Counted from the stretch's first letter, positions 18,331-28,661 are shown. The stretch is DNA of 64,000 bases from Gordonia effusa NBRC 100432 (GCF_000241305.1 NZ_BAEH01000096.1:79295-143294), one strand, 5' to 3'. Numbers and translations: made by a program. Notes: a model not told the origin generated them from the letters alone.

Positions 18331-19665
18331 GTGCTCTCGCCCCTCATCGCGGCCTTTCGCACGCCCGATCTGAGGAAGAAGATCCTCTTCGTCATCGGCA
18401 TCTTGGTGCTGTATCGCCTTGGCGCGACTTTGCCGTCTCCTGGCGTTGACTATCGCGTCGTGGACGCATGTCTGGCCGAGGCCAGCAAGGGCAGCTCGGC
18501 TGACATCTACTCGCTGATCAATATGTTCTCCGGTGGCGCGCTATTGCAGCTGTCGGTGTTCGCGATCGGCATCATGCCCTACATCACCGCCAGCATCATC
18601 GTGCAGTTGCTGACCGTGGTCATCCCGCGCTTCGAGCAGCTGCGTAAGGAAGGCCAGTCCGGTCAGGCCAAGATGACGCAGTACACGCGGTATCTGACGG
18701 TTGGTCTCGCGATTCTGCAGGCCACCGGAATCGTGGCACTTGCCGCGCAGGGCCAGCTTCTGCGAGGCGGCGAGGGCGAGAACTGCAACCCGACCGAGAT
18801 CGTCTCCGACCATTCGATCACCTCGTTGGCGATCATCGTCGTGGTGATGGTTGCGGGTGCCTGCCTGGTTATGTGGTTCGGTGAGCTGATCACCGAACGT
18901 GGCATCGGCAACGGCATGTCGCTGCTCATCTTCGCCGGCATCGCGGCTCGTCTGCCGGCCGAAGGCCACACCATTCTGCAGTCGGGTACCTTGCGGTTCG
19001 TCCTGGTGCTGGTCGCTGCTCTTGTCATCCTTGCCGGCGTTGTCTTCATCGAGCAGGGGCAGCGTCGAATTCCGGTGCAATACGCCAAGCGGATGGTAGG
19101 CCGCAAGATGTACGGCGGCTCGTCGACCTATCTGCCGCTGAAGGTTAACCAAGCCGGCGTGATCCCGGTGATCTTCGCGTCGTCGCTGTTGTACCTGCCG
19201 CAATTGATCCTGCAACTGACTTCCAATTCCTCCGACGGTGAGCAGTCGGGTTGGCAGAAGTTCATCAGCAATTACCTCACCGATCCGGGTAACTGGGTCT
19301 ATATCGTCGTGTACTTCGCGATGATTATCTTCTTCACCTACTTCTATGTCGCGGTTACCTTCAACCCCGAGGAACGCGCCGACGACATGAAGAAATATGG
19401 CGGCTTCATCCCGGGCATCCGCCCTGGCCAGCCGACCGCCGACTACCTTGGCTACGTACTTTCGCGTATCACGCTTCCGGGCTCGATCTACCTCGGTATT
19501 ATCGCTGTGCTGCCTAACCTATTCCTGGAAATCGGCAGCGGAAATGTCCAGAACATGCCGTTCGGCGGTACCGCCGTGCTGATTATGGTGGTCGTCGCAC
19601 TCGATTCCGTTAAGCAAGTCAATAGCCAGTTGATGCAGCGTAAGTACGAAGGATTTCTTAAGTGA
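18331..19665 (+). CDS. secY: Preprotein translocase subunit SecY
   Basis: 444 residues from a GTG preceded by AGGAGG. Ten transmembrane segments; the plug-region and TM motifs are standard ([35 protein letters not shown], [15 protein letters not shown], and the C-terminal cytoplasmic loop [27 protein letters not shown] stretch). It forms the SecYEG channel in the plasma membrane. Adk starts inside its stop codon. Confidence 0.98.
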   Translation: MLSPLIAAFRTPDLRKKILFVIGILVLYRLGATLPSPGVDYRVVDACLAEASKGSSADIYSLINMFSGGALLQLSVFAIGIMPYITASIIVQLLTVVIPRFEQLRKEGQSGQAKMTQYTRYLTVGLAILQATGIVALAAQGQLLRGGEGENCNPTEIVSDHSITSLAIIVVVMVAGACLVMWFGELITERGIGNGMSLLIFAGIAARLPAEGHTILQSGTLRFVLVLVAALVILAGVVFIEQGQRRIPVQYAKRMVGRKMYGGSSTYLPLKVNQAGVIPVIFASSLLYLPQLILQLTSNSSDGEQSGWQKFISNYLTDPGNWVYIVVYFAMIIFFTYFYVAVTFNPEERADDMKKYGGFIPGIRPGQPTADYLGYVLSRITLPGSIYLGIIAVLPNLFLEIGSGNVQNMPFGGTAVLIMVVVALDSVKQVNSQLMQRKYEGFLK

Positions 19666-20213
19666 GACTCGTTATCCTGGGTCCCCCCGGGGCCGGCAAA
19701 GGCACTCAAGCAGAGCTGCTGTCGGAGTCCCTCGGTATCCCGCATATCTCCACCGGAGATTTGTTTCGCGCCAACATCTCACAGGGCACGCCGGTCGGCG
19801 TGGAAGCGAAACGCTACCTCGACGCCGGAAACCTGGTGCCCTCGCAGATCACCGTCGACATGGTGCGCGCCCGGCTCGCCGAGCCCGATGCCGGTAAGGG
19901 ATTCATCCTCGACGGATTCCCGCGCTCGACCGAACAGGCCGACGCGCTCAAGGAAATCCTCGCCGACCTCGACACCGCGCTCGACGCCGTGTTGTCCTTC
20001 GTCGTCGACTCCGACGTCGTGGTGGAGCGCATGCTGGCCCGCGGTCGCGCCGACGACAGCGAAGAAGTAATCCGCAACCGCCTGTCGGTCTACGCGACCG
20101 AAACCGCTCCGCTGCTGGAGTATTACGGCGACGAAGTGACCACCATCGATGCCATTGGAGCCGTCGACGAGGTCCATCAGCGCGTGCTAGGTTCGCTCGG
20201 CGTCAGCAAGTAG
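19662..20213 (+). CDS. adk: Adenylate kinase
   Basis: 183 residues from GTG overlapping the secY stop by four bases. P-loop [10 protein letters not shown] near residues 7-16, DGFPRS at about 84, and a short LID ([18 protein letters not shown]) without the zinc-binding cysteines, the short-LID form usual in actinobacteria. Converts AMP plus ATP to two ADP. Confidence 0.98.
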   Translation: MRLVILGPPGAGKGTQAELLSESLGIPHISTGDLFRANISQGTPVGVEAKRYLDAGNLVPSQITVDMVRARLAEPDAGKGFILDGFPRSTEQADALKEILADLDTALDAVLSFVVDSDVVVERMLARGRADDSEEVIRNRLSVYATETAPLLEYYGDEVTTIDAIGAVDEVHQRVLGSLGVSK

Positions 20214-20227
20214 CCGGCGGGGATTCG

Positions 20228-21022
20228 ATGGGCTTCTTGGGCCGCAACAAGCGAGTGCCGTTCCGCTCAGCCGGTGAGGTCGATGCGATGGCTGCCGCGG
20301 GAGCCATCGTCGGGACCGCGTTGGTCGCGGTGCGCGATGCCGCGAAGCCCGGCGTGAGCACACTCGATCTCGATGCGATCGCCGAAGAAGTGATCCGCTC
20401 GGCGGGCGCCGTCCCGTCGTTCAAGGGCTATCACGGCTTTCCCGGTTCGATCTGTTCGTCGGTGAACGACGTTGTGGTGCATGGTATTCCGCGATCCGAC
20501 GTAAAGCTGGCGACCGGTGATCTGGTGTCCATCGACTGCGGTGCGATCCTCGACGGCTGGCACGGTGACTCGGCATGGAGTTTCGGCGTCGGCGAATTGT
20601 CGGTGGCCGACACTGACCTGAATGAGGCCACGCGGCTGGCCATGGAGGCAGGCATCGCCGCCATGGTCGACGGCGGGCGGCTCACCGACGTCTCACACGC
20701 GATAGAAGTCGCCACCCGCGACGCGGAAAAGAAGTTCGGTCGGCCATTCGGAATCGTCGCCGGATACGGCGGGCATGGCATCGGCCGGGAAATGCACATG
20801 GAGCCGTTCCTGCCGAATGAGGGCGAGCCCAACCGCGGCCCGCGATTGGTAATCGGCTCGACGCTGGCCATCGAGCCAATGCTCACGCTCGGTACCACTG
20901 AGACATCCGAACTCGACGACAACTGGACCGTCGTCACCGACGACGGCTCCCGTGCGGCGCACTGGGAGCACACGGTCGCGGTGACCGCCGACGGGCCCCG
21001 AATTCTGACCCCACGACCTTGA
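20228..21022 (+). CDS. map: Methionine aminopeptidase, type I
   Basis: 264 residues. The five metal ligands of the family can be placed: two Asp in [19 protein letters not shown], His in [12 protein letters not shown], Glu in AIEPMLTLG and Glu in WEHTVAV. Removes the initiator methionine from nascent proteins. Its stop overlaps the TTG start of the TetR-type gene. Confidence 0.97.
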   Translation: MGFLGRNKRVPFRSAGEVDAMAAAGAIVGTALVAVRDAAKPGVSTLDLDAIAEEVIRSAGAVPSFKGYHGFPGSICSSVNDVVVHGIPRSDVKLATGDLVSIDCGAILDGWHGDSAWSFGVGELSVADTDLNEATRLAMEAGIAAMVDGGRLTDVSHAIEVATRDAEKKFGRPFGIVAGYGGHGIGREMHMEPFLPNEGEPNRGPRLVIGSTLAIEPMLTLGTTETSELDDNWTVVTDDGSRAAHWEHTVAVTADGPRILTPRP

Positions 21023-21810
21023 CCGACGACTCCGACGTACGCGAAGCGTCGGTCAAACGGCGACAGATTACCGTCGACGAGCTGCGTCGGCGTATGTTGG
21101 ACGCCGCCCTGGAGATGCTCGGCGACGACGGGCTCACCGTCGGTGTGTCTCATCTGAACATGGAAGAAATTATCCGGCTCGCGGGTGTACCGCGCAGTTC
21201 GGTGTATCGCGAGTGGGACACCAAGGAAGACTTCTACGTCGAACTGCTGATCGCGTTAGTCGAGCCGGGCCCCGCGCAGGCCCTGGCCTTCGACGTCGAG
21301 ACCTTGCAGCTGGCGATCAAGGTTGTCGACGACAACGTTGAACGACTCACTACCCGGGGCGGCCGTCACGCGGTTCTCGCCGAGGCGATTCGAATCGCGG
21401 GGGAGCGAAACTTCCAGGCGCTCAACGAATCTCCGACGTATCGGACGGTTACCGCGCTGGTCGCGGCACTGCCAACATTCGAGGACGCGCAGCGCGAGAA
21501 GATCGCTAAGGCGCTCGTCGACTCGGAGGTCTACTACCCCGAGAGAGTCGCGCAGTTCTATCGAATGTTCTTGCCCGTTATGGGTTTTCGCGTGCGCGAA
21601 GGAATTTCCGAACTGCAACTCGCGATCGCATCCGCGTCAGTTGTCGAAGGAATGACGCGCCGCGGTTTCACCACACCCGATGTAGTGGCAACGCCGGTCA
21701 GCTACCCGGGCATCGACGGCGAGCCGGTTGACTGGCATCTCGCGGCCCTAACTTTGTTGGGCGTCATCGAATTCATGGTCGAGCCCATTCCGGGGTGGAC
21801 GCCGGAGTAG
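21019..21810 (+). CDS. TetR/AcrR-type transcriptional regulator
   Basis: 263 residues from a TTG that overlaps the map stop; no better start lies before the HTH. The N-terminal helix-turn-helix is clear ([32 protein letters not shown], about 45-77). The remaining helical region should bind a ligand; it is not similar to any subfamily I can name. Coupling to map implies constitutive expression with housekeeping genes. Target unknown. Confidence 0.82.
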   Translation: MTDDSDVREASVKRRQITVDELRRRMLDAALEMLGDDGLTVGVSHLNMEEIIRLAGVPRSSVYREWDTKEDFYVELLIALVEPGPAQALAFDVETLQLAIKVVDDNVERLTTRGGRHAVLAEAIRIAGERNFQALNESPTYRTVTALVAALPTFEDAQREKIAKALVDSEVYYPERVAQFYRMFLPVMGFRVREGISELQLAIASASVVEGMTRRGFTTPDVVATPVSYPGIDGEPVDWHLAALTLLGVIEFMVEPIPGWTPE

Positions 21811-22269
21811 TTAGCGCGACGGCGTATCGAGCACGATCGTCACCGGACCGTCGTTGACGAGTTCCACCTCCATATGTGCACCGAAGGTGCCGGTCGCCAC
21901 GGTTGCGCCCGATTCGCGCAGTCCAGCGACGACGGCGTCGACAAGCGGCTGTGCTATCGGCCCCGGTGCCGCGGCGTTCCACGATGGCCGACGTCCCTTC
22001 GCGGTGTTGGCGTAGAGCGTGAACTGGCTGATGACGAGGATGGGTGCACCGAGATCTGCCGCGGACGCCTGGCCGCCGTCGGGGCCGTCGAGGATGCGTA
22101 GCTGCCAGATCTTGTCGGCGAGCCAGGTGGCGTCGTCAACGGTGTCGTCGTGGGTTACGCCGACGAGGGCGACCAAACCCTGTGCGGGAGGGGGCAATTC
22201 GAGTCTTCCGACGACGTCGCCGTCGACGCTGACCGATGCCTGACTGACTCGCTGGAGAACTGCGCGCAT
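21811..22269 (-). CDS. dtd: D-aminoacyl-tRNA deacylase
   Basis: 152 residues, full length. Begins [13 protein letters not shown]; has the SQFTLYA motif and the Gly-cisPro loop ([10 protein letters not shown]). Hydrolyses D-amino acids and mischarged glycine from tRNA. Convergent with the TetR gene: its stop codon follows immediately. Confidence 0.97.
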   Translation of the reverse strand: MRAVLQRVSQASVSVDGDVVGRLELPPPAQGLVALVGVTHDDTVDDATWLADKIWQLRILDGPDGGQASAADLGAPILVISQFTLYANTAKGRRPSWNAAAPGPIAQPLVDAVVAGLRESGATVATGTFGAHMEVELVNDGPVTIVLDTPSR

Positions 22270-22325
22270 GGAACCAACGATGCCAGAGCGGAATAGTCGC
22301 GCAGCCAGCGCGGTTGGCTACGACT

Positions 22326-23174
22326 ATGAGCCCAGATGCAGAACTCCGCGTGGAAGCGATCAAACGATTCGGCACCTACGGCGCCTGGGGGTGGTTCAAG
22401 CAGTTCCCCGCCGACCAGGTGGCCCGGATGGAGGAACAGGGGCTGGGCACCATTTGGCTCGGTGGATCGCCCAAACACCTCAAGCCCATCCGCGATGTTC
22501 TCGCCGCGACGTCGACGATCACCGTCGCGACCGGCATCGTCAACATCTGGAACACCGACGCGCAGGCCATCGGCGAAGAGTGGATTGAGTTGGAAGCGGA
22601 CTTCCCGGGCCGCTTCTTCCTCGGCATCGGGGCCGGGCATCCGGAGGCCAATGCCGACTACTCGTCTCCCTATGACTCGGTCAGTCGTTATCTCGATGTA
22701 CTCGACAAAGTCGGGGTACCGGCGCATCGTCGGCTGCTGGCCGCACTCGGCCCGCGGATGTTGCGGCTGTCGGCCGACCGTTCGCTGGGCGCGCATCCGT
22801 ATCTGACGCCGTCGTCGCATACGAAGATCGCACGCGAGACGGTCGGTAACGGAGTGTTGTTGGCCCCCGAGCACAAGGTCGTGGTTGACGCCGACCCAGT
22901 CGCTGCTCGTGCGATCGGCCGGCCGCCGGTCGATCAGCCCTATCTTCACCTGCGCAACTACGTCAGTAATCTCAAGCGGCTGGGCTTCACCGACGCCGAC
23001 ATCGCCGATGGCGGAAGCGACCGGCTGATCGACGCCCTCGTCGCACATGGTGACGCGGCGTCGGTTCACCGACAGATTGAAGATCACCTGGTAGCTGGCG
23101 CCGACCACGTCGCCATTCAGGTGTTGGGATCGAAGGATCCGACCGTCGAGTTGGCGGCGATTCTCGCCGACTGA
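22326..23174 (+). CDS. LLM-class F420-type oxidoreductase
   Basis: 282 residues from ATG (a TTG lies 12 bases upstream; no clear ribosome site decides). TIM-barrel luciferase-like features: GLGTIWLGGS, ATGIVNIWN, and FLGIGAGHPE, the latter typical of F420-dependent LLM proteins in actinobacteria (TIGR03620-like by memory). Substrate unknown. Divergent from dtd. Confidence 0.85.
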   Translation: MSPDAELRVEAIKRFGTYGAWGWFKQFPADQVARMEEQGLGTIWLGGSPKHLKPIRDVLAATSTITVATGIVNIWNTDAQAIGEEWIELEADFPGRFFLGIGAGHPEANADYSSPYDSVSRYLDVLDKVGVPAHRRLLAALGPRMLRLSADRSLGAHPYLTPSSHTKIARETVGNGVLLAPEHKVVVDADPVAARAIGRPPVDQPYLHLRNYVSNLKRLGFTDADIADGGSDRLIDALVAHGDAASVHRQIEDHLVAGADHVAIQVLGSKDPTVELAAILAD

Positions 23175-23176
23175 GA

Positions 23177-23974
23177 TTACTCGGGCTGGGTCCACGGCGC
23201 GGTCGGTAGCGGGGCGCCAGTCTCCAAGAAGGACTTGAGGTTTGACAGCACGGCCGACCACCCGCCGCTCGTCTGGGCGTACTCGGCGGGAGTCGCCAGG
23301 TCGGCATGTGTGACGGTGAGTCGGACGATGTCTTGGTAGGGCTGAATGAGGAATGTGACCGTCGACGATGGCGTGTCGGCGTCGGCGCTGGGCTCGGTCC
23401 AGGTGGTTACCAGCTTGCGCGGCGGATCGGATTCGAGCACGGTGCCGACAACGTCGGCGATACCGGAACCGTCGGCCCGTTGATGTTCCCAACGTGAATT
23501 CGGTTGCCAGTCAGACACATTCGAATGCCCCCAGTATTGAGCGCTGAGTTCGGGGTCGGTGATGGCCTGCCAGACCTTCTCCGGAGTGCTGTTGATGTAG
23601 GTGGTGTAGACGAAAGTCGGTTGGGACATACCGTTCTCCTCGGCTCGTTGTTTGATGGCAGCTAGCGCCCGCAGTCGCGGGTGTTCGAATTTGTCGATCC
23701 ACCGTTCCTGAATTTCGTGTAGCGGAACGGGATTGAGGTAGTGCAATTTCTCCCGGCCATGCCGCACCGTGCTGATCAAGTTGGCAGCTTCGAGTACACC
23801 CAGATGCTGGGTCGCGGTTTGCCGCGTCATCCCTCGGTCGCCGCCGAGGCCGGTGGACAACTCGGTCAGCGTCTGGCCGTTGCGTTGGCGCAACCGATCA
23901 AGCAGTAGCCGTCGGGTCGGGTCGGCGAGCGCCCGGAAGACGGCCTGTGTGGCTGAGTCTGGATCGGAATGCAC
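23177..23974 (-). CDS. ArsR-type regulator fused to an SRPBCC (AHSA1) domain
   Basis: 265 residues. N-terminal winged helix of the ArsR class (FRALADPTRRLLLDRLRQRNGQTLTELS, TRQTATQHLGVLEAANLI, about 12-90). From about residue 115 an AHSA1/SRPBCC domain begins (FVYTTYINSTPEKVWQAITDPELSAQYWG) and ends with the GGWSAVLSNLKSFLETG family signature. In many actinobacteria these are two neighbouring genes; here they are one open frame. Likely a self-contained ligand-binding repressor. Its stop is three bases from the convergent LLM gene. Confidence 0.9.
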   Translation of the reverse strand: MHSDPDSATQAVFRALADPTRRLLLDRLRQRNGQTLTELSTGLGGDRGMTRQTATQHLGVLEAANLISTVRHGREKLHYLNPVPLHEIQERWIDKFEHPRLRALAAIKQRAEENGMSQPTFVYTTYINSTPEKVWQAITDPELSAQYWGHSNVSDWQPNSRWEHQRADGSGIADVVGTVLESDPPRKLVTTWTEPSADADTPSSTVTFLIQPYQDIVRLTVTHADLATPAEYAQTSGGWSAVLSNLKSFLETGAPLPTAPWTQPE

Positions 23975-24026
23975 CTGGCAATTATGCAGGCATTTACCTG
24001 CCTATTGCAACCGGATGAGTGAGCCA

Positions 24027-24097
24027 ACTGGAAATGTCCCCGTGAGGCGAGCAGACGGCGATATAGCGCCCGCTCGCACTACGGGGACATTTCCAGT
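24027..24097 (-). terminator. Long hairpin between SIMPL gene and ArsR fusion gene
   Basis: 17-bp perfect inverted repeat, ACTGGAAATGTCCCCGT at 24027-24043 and its complement at 24081-24097, with a 37-base loop that has its own GCGAGC/GCTCGC stem. It lies 11 bases beyond the stop of the minus-strand SIMPL gene and probably terminates it. The architecture resembles the hairpin at 11790-11858. Confidence 0.7.
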
Positions 24098-24108
24098 GGG
24101 ACCGAGTG

Positions 24109-24870
24109 TTAGTCCAGCTGGTATTTGACCGTGACGGTGAAGGTCAGCGTCTGCTGTCCGGGTTCAACCGGCACCGGCGCCGCGGCCAAGCCTTCGGAGC
24201 GGTAGGACGTGTCCAGATTCTTGGCCGACTGGTCCTGCCCCGACGTTGCCTCGGAAATCGTTAGGACCTTACCGAGCGAATCGTCGGCGAGTTCGGCATA
24301 TTGCCCAGCGCGTGATCGCGCATCTTTGAAAGCGGCTTCGCGGGCCTGACGCATGAGGTCGGAATCGTCGTCGATGGAGAAGGAAACATTCGAAATGCGG
24401 GTGTTGTCGCCGCCCGCATTGGCAGCGGCGGCAAGGATGGCCGACGCCTTCTTCAGGTCGCGGATGGTGATACGCAGCGAATTCGACGCCTGATAGCCAG
24501 AGATTTGCGATGTACCGCCGGGAACCGGCGCCGCGTATTGCGGGCTTAACGACACATTCTGCGTCGACACATCTTTACGCTCGACGCCAGCGGCGACGAC
24601 GGCGTCGGTGACTTTGCGGACCTTCTCACTCGCTTCATTCAGAGCCGACGACACATCGTTGCCGTCTGCCTCAATCCCGACGTCGGCTTTGAGGGTATCG
24701 GGGGTTCCGGTCACTTTGCCGTTGCCGACAACGGTGATGCTGCGGGCCTGGTCGACCTCAGTGTCACTGCCGCAGGCGGCAATTCCTCCGACGAGTACCA
24801 GTGCGCCGACTGTCGCGGTCAATCGTCGGGTCCAGCGTGTGCGGGCGGTCGAAGCGACAAAAGCGGTCAT
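24109..24870 (-). CDS. SIMPL (DUF541) domain lipoprotein
   Basis: 253 residues. Basic N-terminus, hydrophobic stretch LTATVGALVLVGGIAAC and a lipobox IAAC followed by Gly-Ser, so exported and lipid-anchored. The rest is one SIMPL domain (ITVVGNGKVTGTPDTLKADVGIE, PQYAAPVPG, AAFKDARSRAGQYAELADDSLGKVLTISE). Relatives include E. coli YggE and the periplasmic Omp28-like proteins, linked to oxidative stress, without a clear biochemical role. Confidence 0.9.
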   Translation of the reverse strand: MTAFVASTARTRWTRRLTATVGALVLVGGIAACGSDTEVDQARSITVVGNGKVTGTPDTLKADVGIEADGNDVSSALNEASEKVRKVTDAVVAAGVERKDVSTQNVSLSPQYAAPVPGGTSQISGYQASNSLRITIRDLKKASAILAAAANAGGDNTRISNVSFSIDDDSDLMRQAREAAFKDARSRAGQYAELADDSLGKVLTISEATSGQDQSAKNLDTSYRSEGLAAAPVPVEPGQQTLTFTVTVKYQLD

Positions 24871-24922
24871 CGGTGAACCTTTCGGAGTTCAGTGAGCAGA
24901 GGAGTTCACTATATGCAAATGG

Positions 24923-25306
24923 CTATTCCTTGGACGTCAGGATGGACAACGTCCAGCTGACGATGGAGATGACGAGCGCACCGAAGATCGCCGACCAGAA
25001 GAAGTCGTCGACGTGCAGTCCCCAATGGGTGGTGTTGTCGGTGATCCACGCGGTGATTTCCAGCATGAACGCATTGATGACGATGTGAATGAGGCCGACG
25101 GTCAACACGTACAGCGGTATCGCGATGATCTGCACTACCGGTTTGATTACCGCGTTGACCAGGCCGAAGATCAGCGCGACGAAGAAGATGATGCCGGCCT
25201 GCTGCCAATTATTGTCCGCGCCGACGAAGTCGATTCCGGGAACGATGAGCGACGTGATCCACAGGGCGAACCCGGTGAAGATAGTGCGAATCAGAAAGGG
25301 ACCCAT
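24923..25306 (-). CDS. Phage holin superfamily IV (YvlD-type) membrane protein
   Basis: 127 residues from ATG (MGPFLIRT). Four hydrophobic segments and the family phrases IFGLVNAVIKPVVQIIAIPLYVLTVGL and DDFFWSAIFGALVISIVSW. Despite the name, such proteins are chromosomal membrane proteins of unknown role; there is no prophage here. It is divergent from the nine-gene operon that starts at 25479. Confidence 0.88.
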   Translation of the reverse strand: MGPFLIRTIFTGFALWITSLIVPGIDFVGADNNWQQAGIIFFVALIFGLVNAVIKPVVQIIAIPLYVLTVGLIHIVINAFMLEITAWITDNTTHWGLHVDDFFWSAIFGALVISIVSWTLSILTSKE

Positions 25307-25478
25307 ATCGGAGATACTGCCATGAACGGACGTGTGGACGGCGCAGTCGCGAACCAGGGTGCGGTAGGGGTCGTTCCGAGGGTGTATTTGGGGGCAAATG
25401 GTACTGGCGTGCCGGGCGGTCGTGCGGTTGGATGAATCGAGCAGTACCACAACACAGATGTCAGGGGTGCATGACAGC
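25307..25478. promoter_or_regulatory. Divergent region upstream of the tubulin/GTPase operon
   Basis: 172 bases between the holin-type gene and the first gene of the large operon, so both promoters are expected here. I find no -35/-10 pair with good spacing and no obvious operator palindrome. Confidence 0.35.
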
Positions 25479-25889
25479 ATGTCGGCTATGTCATCGGGCA
25501 ATCCCTTTGGACAGTCAAGCAGTTCCGGTCCGCCGTTTGGTTCGCCACTCGGGCCATCGTCCGGCGCGCCGGGGCAACCATTCGCGGTTGCCCGACCACC
25601 CAGTGGATTACTGATCGCCGCGGCCGGTGTCGCGCTGGTCGGATTGGTGATCGCGATCGTCGGAGTATTCAGAGAAGACGCGGTAGCGCTGGTCGGATGG
25701 GCACTGGCGGGGCCACTGGCGATCATCCTGTTGGGATTCTTCGTGGCCGCTGATACCAGGCGGCAAGCCGAGCCGGTCTATACGCGTCCGGGCTGGGTCG
25801 GACTTGTGTACGCGATCGCGGCGGTGTTGATCGTGGCCGGCATCGTCGTGGCGTCGGTCGGCGTCGCCCTGTGGATCGGACGTCTATGA
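25479..25889 (+). CDS. Small three-TM membrane protein, first gene of the tubulin/GTPase operon
   Basis: 136 residues from ATG after AGGGGTG (or 133 from the ATG nine bases later). A Gly/Pro/Ser/Phe-rich cytoplasmic N-terminus (NPFGQ, PPFGSPLG) precedes three hydrophobic segments at roughly 50-72, 75-98 and 107-134. I do not recognise a family. Its stop overlaps the next start by four bases (ATGA), so it is translationally coupled to the vWA protein. The N-terminal PFG-rich stretch resembles the C-terminal tail of that next protein (NPFGGG, NPFAGP, NPFGPP), suggesting a shared binding partner. Confidence 0.8.
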   Translation: MSAMSSGNPFGQSSSSGPPFGSPLGPSSGAPGQPFAVARPPSGLLIAAAGVALVGLVIAIVGVFREDAVALVGWALAGPLAIILLGFFVAADTRRQAEPVYTRPGWVGLVYAIAAVLIVAGIVVASVGVALWIGRL

Positions 25890-28648
25890 CAATCACGCAC
25901 GTCGCACGCAGGGTCTCCGCACTGCTCGCAGTTCTCGCGGTGGTCGCATTGGCTTCGATGCCACTGCTACCCACCGCGAACGCCGCTACCGGCGATGAGG
26001 GCGTCGACCGGTTCGGCGCCTGTTTGGCCGCGAATAAATCCGGTCAGGTGTTGTTCTTGATGGACGAGTCGTTCAGTTTGCGTGAGTCCGACCCACAGGC
26101 CGCGCGGGTCACCGCCTCGAAGTATCTTGCCGAACAATTGCAGACTTTCGCCGCTGACACCGGAGCCAAACTCGATGTCGCGGTGTCCTCGTTCGCCGCG
26201 AACTATCGAGAACTCAACGACTGGCAGCAGCTCAGCTCGTCGACGGTCACTTCTATCACCGACACTCTGGGCAGCCTGCAAAACCAGAACTCGGGGCAGG
26301 ACACCGACTACTGGGCCGCGTTGACCGGTGCTCAGAAGACACTGGCGAAGCGCAAACCCGCCAACGGAGCTTCGGGGTGTCAGATGGTCGCCTGGTTCAC
26401 CGACGGTGCGCTGGATTTCAACGTGCACAACCGAACCGAGGATAAGACCAAGGAATACGCGCCGGGAGTCGAACTCAACGGACCCGACGACGCCGCTAAG
26501 GTCTCCGCCGCCGCCAAGGAAAGCATCTGCCGATCCGGTGGTGTTGCCGATCAATTGCGATCGTCGGGGGTTATCACCATTGGCATCGGGCTCGACAGCG
26601 CGGGCGCCAGCGCCAGCACCTTCGACCTGATGAAGTCGATCGCTACCGGCCAGACCACCTCCACCGGCAAATGCGGTGACATTACGTCGCCCGTGCCCGG
26701 CGGGTTCTATCCGGTCTCGGATATCGACGACCTGCTCTTCGCGTTCGACAGGTTGAGCACTCCAGGTCAACCGCCGATCCCTAAGACGGCCGGTGCATGC
26801 GCGCGAACCGTCTGCGAAAAGGGTAAGCACAAGTTCGTCCTCGACCGTTCGGTTGGCAGCGTGGCCATTTTGGCCTCGGCCGATCGGACCGGTCTGGTGC
26901 CAGTTTTGGTCGCGCCCAACGGAAGTCAGACTCGGATGGTGTCCGGTTCGCCCGGCAGCGCCGACGTCAACGGCGTGAAGATCACCTATCGTGATCCGTC
27001 CAGCAAGACCGTCTCGGTCCGCATGACCAACCGCGACGCGGCCGGCTGGCGGGGTGTGTGGGCGCTGGTCTACATCGCACCCGACGGCGACGCTGCGGCT
27101 AAGACCCGGTCGAGTATCCATATCACCGGCGACCTATTGCCTGCCTGGCCTGCTCAGAACACGACCAAGCTGCACAGCGGCGACACCTCGGTCGATATGA
27201 CTTTCGCGGTGAAGCAGACCAACGGGACAACCATCGATGCTGCCGATATCCCCGGGAAAGCGGCGCTGTCGGCCCAATTGGTCACCGCGGCGGGCAAGAC
27301 CATCTCGATCACCACATCCGACCTGGATAAGGCACATATCACCGACAAGCAGACCTTCAGCCTCGCCGGGGTGGCGCCGGGCAACGCCACTTTGCGGATG
27401 ACCCTGAAAGTCACTACCGCGCCGGCACGGGAATCCAACGGCACGTTGGTGCCCGGCACCGTGTTGTCGCCGCAGAATGTCGATCTTCCGGTGACCATAG
27501 CGGCGCCGGTCGGTTACCCGCAGTTGTCATCGTCGATCGACTTCGGAACGGTCGAAGCGGCCGGCAGCAAAACCGCGGCGGTGAAGATCACCGGCCCCGG
27601 CTGCGTGTGGCGCAACGCGTCGTCGTCGCCGACGATCCTCGGCTCGCCCGACGGTGCCGGAACACCGACCGTCGATGCCAGCGCCAACGCGAAGGCCAAC
27701 TGTGTCACCGTCGCCGAGGGGCGCAGCGGTGAATTGCCGTTGACGCTGACGGTGCCCAACGACGCCAACGGCACACTGAACGGCACGGTGTCGATCATGG
27801 TGGCGCCCACCGACGGATCGGCACCGCCGGTTGAGGTGCGCGTGCCGTTCACCGCGTCGCTGCAAAAGAATCTCGACGTCCCGCTCACCGTCGGCGTCTT
27901 TATCGCCGCGCTCATCCTTGGTCCCCTGATTCCGCTGCTGTTGCTCTATCTGGTCAAGTGGTTCACGGCCCGGATTCCGGCAAAAGCGTTGCGCTCGGAA
28001 CAGATTCGGGTCCAGGTGAACGGCAATGCTGTCCTACGCGACGGTGCGCCGTTCGCCCTGCGGGACACCGATCTGGTCCGCATGGTGCCGGGTCTGGACA
28101 AACCGGCCCGCGACCTCGACCTCGGTGGTGGCGTGCGACTGCGTGCGCGGATCGGGTTGGCGCCGTTCGGCACCGGCTTCGTCGTCGCCACGGCACCGGG
28201 CTCGGCCGGTGCGGCCGGCAAGACCGGCGCTACACACGGCAAGACGCCCGACGCGAAACTGCCTCTCGCGGTGCATAATTCGTGGTTTGTCCTGCATGAT
28301 CCCAACGGTCCGGCCAACGCGGCCACCGTTGTGGTGCTTGCCGGAGCCGATGCGACGCCAGCGGTTCGCAACCGAATCGATGCCGAAATAGCCTCGACGC
28401 TACCGCGTATCCTCGGTGAACTTCGAACGAAAGCTGCTGGCGCACAGCCGAATCCGCCAGGAACGTCCGGGCCCGATGGTGGGCAGTCCAATCCGTTCGG
28501 GGGTGGGCAACCCCCGCCGCCGCTGACCAACCCATTTGCCGGACCGCCGACCACGGGTAACCCATTCGGCCCGCCGCAGCGTCCGCCGCACGGGCCGTAT
28601 CAGGGGCCACCCCAGGGCGGTCAGTACCCACGAAACCCATATCAGTGA
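25886..28648 (+). CDS. Exported, membrane-anchored vWA-domain protein
   Basis: 920 residues. Signal peptide of about 34 residues ending in TANAA. vWA domain starts near 52 with the MIDAS motif DESFS at 60-64, so metal-dependent ligand binding outside the membrane is expected. Beta-rich modules follow up to about 660, then one transmembrane helix (about 667-690, LTVGVFIAALILGPLIPLLLLYLV region cut short here) and a cytoplasmic part of about 230 residues that ends in a Pro/Gly/Asn-rich tail with repeated NPFG. The topology (vWA outside, tail inside) would connect an external signal to the cytosolic tubulin-like and GTPase partners. The next gene starts 13 bases after its stop. Family beyond vWA not recognised. 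Confidence 0.85.
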   Translation: MTITHVARRVSALLAVLAVVALASMPLLPTANAATGDEGVDRFGACLAANKSGQVLFLMDESFSLRESDPQAARVTASKYLAEQLQTFAADTGAKLDVAVSSFAANYRELNDWQQLSSSTVTSITDTLGSLQNQNSGQDTDYWAALTGAQKTLAKRKPANGASGCQMVAWFTDGALDFNVHNRTEDKTKEYAPGVELNGPDDAAKVSAAAKESICRSGGVADQLRSSGVITIGIGLDSAGASASTFDLMKSIATGQTTSTGKCGDITSPVPGGFYPVSDIDDLLFAFDRLSTPGQPPIPKTAGACARTVCEKGKHKFVLDRSVGSVAILASADRTGLVPVLVAPNGSQTRMVSGSPGSADVNGVKITYRDPSSKTVSVRMTNRDAAGWRGVWALVYIAPDGDAAAKTRSSIHITGDLLPAWPAQNTTKLHSGDTSVDMTFAVKQTNGTTIDAADIPGKAALSAQLVTAAGKTISITTSDLDKAHITDKQTFSLAGVAPGNATLRMTLKVTTAPARESNGTLVPGTVLSPQNVDLPVTIAAPVGYPQLSSSIDFGTVEAAGSKTAAVKITGPGCVWRNASSSPTILGSPDGAGTPTVDASANAKANCVTVAEGRSGELPLTLTVPNDANGTLNGTVSIMVAPTDGSAPPVEVRVPFTASLQKNLDVPLTVGVFIAALILGPLIPLLLLYLVKWFTARIPAKALRSEQIRVQVNGNAVLRDGAPFALRDTDLVRMVPGLDKPARDLDLGGGVRLRARIGLAPFGTGFVVATAPGSAGAAGKTGATHGKTPDAKLPLAVHNSWFVLHDPNGPANAATVVVLAGADATPAVRNRIDAEIASTLPRILGELRTKAAGAQPNPPGTSGPDGGQSNPFGGGQPPPPLTNPFAGPPTTGNPFGPPQRPPHGPYQGPPQGGQYPRNPYQ

Positions 28649-28661
28649 GGACACAGCATCT

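Noticed and set aside
24923..25306. Prophage because of the holin-type protein
   Set aside because: No lysin, integrase or structural genes; the family is found as ordinary chromosomal membrane proteins.
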